Positions 62,001 through 64,000 of a stretch of DNA of 64,000 nt are shown here, piece by piece. Numbering within the stretch: position 1 is the stretch's first letter; every line of letters starts with the position of its first letter. The translations under genes and the position numbers were made by a program. Source of the DNA: Natronoflexus pectinivorans (GTDB lineage: Bacteria > Bacteroidota > Bacteroidia > Bacteroidales > Marinilabiliaceae); contig NZ_SLWK01000012.1 in NCBI RefSeq assembly GCF_004345615.1, forward strand, positions 54,006 through 118,005, read 5' to 3'. The notes beneath the pieces were generated by a model that had not been told where the DNA came from, ran no database searches, and saw nothing but the letters and a program-made list of their open reading frames with translations.

Positions 62001-62895
62001 CTCCGCTGAAAGTGGATTGAGCGGTGGTGTAGTGTTGCGGGAAAACGTAATATGTAAGGGGAAAATCGTGCCCATTGCGGTTGTATTGTTCTCCAAACAC
62101 CCGATAGTTTGATACTGAAACTGAAACGTAATATGGAACAATGGGGTAGTTGTGTTCCCATCTGTAAGTACGCTTGCCTCCCGATATTTCATCACTTACC
62201 AGCATCCCATTGGAAACTGCCATAAGTGGATAATTGTTGTATGTTTGGTCGGGAACGGTTATGTCAACCTTAATGCTATCTGCTTTGTCGTATGGTCCAT
62301 CTTTGCATGGAAACCAGTAATGTGACAGGTATGGTGTGCTTAGGGTGGTGACTGATGGTACTGATGATGAATGTTCATCGAATCGAAAGCCTTTGATCGT
62401 GCCGGAAGCAACAATCGGAGTCCCATGGTAATGAATCCGCAGTTTAACTGATTCGCCGATTTGGTATGGTCGGTCAAGGGTGATGTTAATGGTGTTGTTG
62501 CTTAATCTGTTCCAGGATGCTCCGTCTTCGCCTATGGAGGTAATTGTCATTGAATTGTGCAAATTCAACCGAAGTTGCGATAGATTATTTACCAACGGAA
62601 ATAATTCTATGTATGTATTTCCAGAAATTGACTTGGCAGAAATATTTACATCAAGCGTAATGTGGTAAAAGGTGATGTCGATATTATCATCTGTGTCAAG
62701 GAGGTTTGTTGCCGATTTAAGGGACATGTATGTATCCCATTCCTGTTGCATAAATTCTTTCCTTGCTTTTTGTTCTTCAGATAAACCTGTTTCCGGAAGA
62801 GATGGTCTTTGACGCTTTTGTGCTTCCAGGTTGGTAGTAACATAGAAAAGAGCCACAGAAGTAAGGATTAACAGGAGTTTATTGGACGTTCTCAT
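59008..62895 (-). CDS. Secreted M1-family metallopeptidase with repeats and T9SS sorting domain
   Basis: A 1295-residue secreted protein. Signal peptide at 1-25 (LLLILTSVALFYVTTNLEAQ). M1 peptidase domain at about 45-575: zinc site H352-E353-x2-H356 (HELAHMWFGN) with the third ligand E375 in WLNEGFATYAE; the exopeptidase GxMEN motif is replaced by WFIENQTN (E332). Two Ig/cadherin-like repeats of about 80 residues follow (590-755; ITSFTIPGQ and ISSFVISGQ, each ending near YTVxV), then a jelly-roll-like region with WSHAGNWSHGVP, and a C-terminal sorting-type domain (from about 1215, ending GIYIISIIWENNVKNRKIVF). Likely sent outside by type IX secretion and held on the surface. Peptide substrate unknown. 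Confidence 0.88.
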   Translation of the reverse strand: MRTSNKLLLILTSVALFYVTTNLEAQKRQRPSLPETGLSEEQKARKEFMQQEWDTYMSLKSATNLLDTDDNIDITFYHITLDVNISAKSISGNTYIELFPLVNNLSQLRLNLHNSMTITSIGEDGASWNRLSNNTINITLDRPYQIGESVKLRIHYHGTPIVASGTIKGFRFDEHSSSVPSVTTLSTPYLSHYWFPCKDGPYDKADSIKVDITVPDQTYNNYPLMAVSNGMLVSDEISGGKRTYRWEHNYPIVPYYVSVSVSNYRVFGEQYNRNGHDFPLTYYVFPQHYTTAQSTFSGVPELFDAFIHYFGDYPFKDETYGMTQIAHYWFIENQTNSVMGSVAPGVWWLVVHELAHMWFGNSITNTPWKHIWLNEGFATYAEALYEEYVNGKNAYHSWMNDMNSRWNETQTLFLQDDGNPSEVFVTYYYQKGAWVLHMLRHYLGDEMFFDIIKSYAQDPLFKYKYVDTEMFRQYVETLSGRNLYNFFDQWVYDVGFADYDYNFQYNPSTGITGVTLNQVQKEWHGFREIFDNRVELKINFNDGTYVRERIYNTHKLQSYHFNHNKPVSSIQFDPDNWLINHAYRENSLAVPPAPMITSFTIPGQENSTLINESNRTIHISMPTGTNISSLSPTIGLTSNTIISPASEVNQDFTDPVEYTVTGVNNSQRVYTVYVSTVASDNKQISSFVISGQISSNINHEEETILVLMPPGTNINSLTPEISVSLNATINPASGESQDFSIPVVYTVTAENGTQKSYTVIVETDDDSEIINEWTGAVSGDWSHAGNWSHGVPLPGMSVYISAQSQNFPVVNNDISISNITIAAGASLIHNSGVLTITDKFSLKSSVDVNASYVAKGGSLIVSPENVKIEQIITNAGYNYAMSSPVSGSLATKTFTGITGTTYTYHNPTGTFVIMDDETTFVPGTGMVFKNNSPILFSGVLNSGSIMVPVTRTSAGLGWNFIGNPYTAAVDWRLLEKENIDDLFWIYKNETGTYAAYNNHTGLGVGLNSPPYLIPSSHAIWVRITQGQTNGSVTFTPEAITENPFSYLKTEEILNYPYLKIQSLFGGYTDEAAIALVAEATKNGSDRFDSEKLFGSNPDMAEIYSLSQSRKLAINALPPEDNMTIPIGVYIRKSGVLIIKLGDYQLPENTIVFLNDKLTGNITELTSGQIHRVLISIDDDENSEFEKEELTPTFIDDRFELIITKSTATGFEEELNSEIQNPSNDDVHVYNSENGIIVYPETKSSPFYLLYDSTGRRISTGTLQPYAENNINLPQRGIYIISIIWENNVKNRKIVF

Positions 62896-63088
62896 CTCTG
62901 TAATTTTGGTCTTATTTTATTCTAAATAAGATGCAAAATACGGCGAGATTCGGATTAAAGCATCTTGTTTTTTATAGATGTATGCTTATTGTAGGCAGTC
63001 AGTTCTTTTTTGGTGACGAACGATTATTCCCGATCATTATGATCGGGAATAACATTCCTGAAATCAGGTGATTAAAGGTGTTTTTAGG

Positions 63089-64000
63089 TTAATTTTTGTT
63101 AACGAGGATTCTCAGGATTGAAAGTTGATTGTTAGTTGTAATTACCTTTAATAGGTAAACCCCACTACTGAAATCCGAAAGATTAATTCCAATACTTAGT
63201 TCATCGGAATAACTCTGATAAAACATCTGTCGTCCATCAGGAGCTATAATCCTGATCGTTTGAACCGGCAAATTACTTTCCACGTTGATTAAACCATTTG
63301 TTGGGTTTGGAAATGCTTTAATGCTTACCGAATTCTCCTCCGAAATAGTAGTCGATATTTCATTTGTGACTGTTACCAGCCATACTTGTTGATCACCACT
63401 CTCAGAGGTTACAATATATTCCACACTCTCCGTGAAATCACGAGGTAAACCTGAAGCAGGGGAAATTTCTGCGTTTTCAGAAACCTCTATTTCCGGAGTC
63501 AGGTTGTTCAATGCGTATCCCGGAGGCATTTTCAAAGATATCGTAAAGTTTTCAAAATCAATTTCAGTTTCACTAACTTGATCATTGATATAGAAATAAG
63601 TTATGTGAGCCTCATCGTTTGGAGCCATGGTGACTGTCACCAAATACTCATTGGTGGTTACTCCATCTTCAGCTGTTACTCTGTAGGTAACAGAATAAGA
63701 GAACTCTTGTAAATCTTCCGAAAGTGGTGTGATCGTTGCATTTTCGGAAATGTTTATCTCTGGTGTCAGGTTTGTCAGATCCGTCCCAAATGGCAAGGTT
63801 ATGCTGATTGTACCTGCGTCATCATCAATTAATCCAGTTTGTCCGGAAATAGAGAAGCTGGTAATGAGCGCTTCATTGTTTGGCGCCAAAGTGACCGTTA
63901 CCAGGTATTCTTTGGAGGTTGTTTCATCTTCCGCCGTTACAGTATACTCAACAGGGACAGAGAAATTCTGTTCCACTCCGGATTGCGGATTGACGGTTGC
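63089..64000 (-). CDS. Secreted repeat protein with T9SS sorting domain, C-terminal part
   Basis: The frame is open to the right edge of the window, so the N terminus is missing; GTG at 63976 is an internal codon, because the residues before it (ATVNPQSG) continue the repeat. Three copies or partial copies of an Ig-like repeat are visible, each with a strand like ITSFSISGQ or ITYFYINDQ, then LPFGTDLTNLTPEINISENA, and FSVPVEYTVTAED at the end. They match the repeats in the M1 peptidase next door. The last 80 residues form a T9SS sorting domain (SVSIKAFPNPTNGLINVES ... SGVYLLKVIT). Probably an exported surface or adhesion protein; its main domain lies outside. Confidence 0.85.
   Translation of the reverse strand, partial: ATVNPQSGVEQNFSVPVEYTVTAEDETTSKEYLVTVTLAPNNEALITSFSISGQTGLIDDDAGTISITLPFGTDLTNLTPEINISENATITPLSEDLQEFSYSVTYRVTAEDGVTTNEYLVTVTMAPNDEAHITYFYINDQVSETEIDFENFTISLKMPPGYALNNLTPEIEVSENAEISPASGLPRDFTESVEYIVTSESGDQQVWLVTVTNEISTTISEENSVSIKAFPNPTNGLINVESNLPVQTIRIIAPDGRQMFYQSYSDELSIGINLSDFSSGVYLLKVITTNNQLSILRILVNKN

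Overview
The window comes from a member of the Bacteroidota, most likely an environmental Bacteroidia of the Marinilabiliales type (class-level call fairly safe, order-level call a guess). Support: several TAnnTTTG -7 promoter boxes; a short RpoD-type sigma factor without region 1.1; a tmRNA whose tag reads GETNYALAA; a Rho factor with a long disordered N-terminal insert; and secreted proteins that end in type IX secretion (T9SS)-like sorting domains. The DNA is AT-rich and mostly typical of one genome. I see no prophage, no CRISPR array, no rRNA and no complete insertion sequence.

Layout. (1) 1-12008 is a signalling block: the end of a receiver-domain protein, a hybrid kinase with two receivers and an Hpt domain, a lone receiver protein, then CheA, CheW, one chemoreceptor, CheR and CheB, and a PAS histidine kinase. 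(2) 12110-13660 holds a small membrane protein and a solute-binding lipoprotein. (3) 13842-23309+ is core housekeeping: tmRNA, rpe, rpoD, rho, a dihydroorotate-dehydrogenase-like enzyme, pyruvate phosphate dikinase, RuvX/YqgF and peptide deformylase. (4) 24035-30976 is accessory: two pairs of FemAB/GNAT-fold transferases around a methyltransferase, then a Rossmann-SAF oxidoreductase. (5) 31523-58711 is one large surface-polysaccharide locus on the + strand: ABC exporter, two WxcM/FdtA-like isomerases, three DegT-family aminotransferases, two hexapeptide acyltransferases, a fifth FemAB-like protein, four GT2-type and four GT4-type glycosyltransferases, two further probable transferases, NeuB-NeuC-NeuA for sialic acid, a Wzy-like polymerase, a CapK/PaaK-like adenylating enzyme and a PglC-like initiating phosphoglycosyltransferase. 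A two-gene cassette with its own promoter (Panacea-like/DUF488 protein plus a protein of unknown function) sits inside this locus. (6) 58771-64000 on the - strand holds a small conserved-looking protein, a 1295-residue secreted M1-type metallopeptidase and the end of another secreted protein with the same repeats.

How it fits together. The polysaccharide genes are tightly packed, often with 4-base ATGA overlaps, and could make a lipid-linked repeat unit containing an amino-deoxy sugar and N-acetylneuraminic acid. The PglC-like enzyme would start the unit, the glycosyltransferases extend it, an exporter flips it and the Wzy-like protein polymerises it. No 4,6-dehydratase or nucleotidyltransferase for the amino sugars is in the window, so those precursors must come from elsewhere. 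The chemosensory genes form a complete minimal signalling array with one receptor, without flagellar genes nearby.

The most interesting items are the Panacea-like/DUF488 cassette, a chemoreceptor with an apparently extracytoplasmic zinc-binding CZB domain, a 141-bp element with terminal inverted repeats and 11-bp direct flanks inside the che cluster, and several families of short dispersed intergenic repeats.
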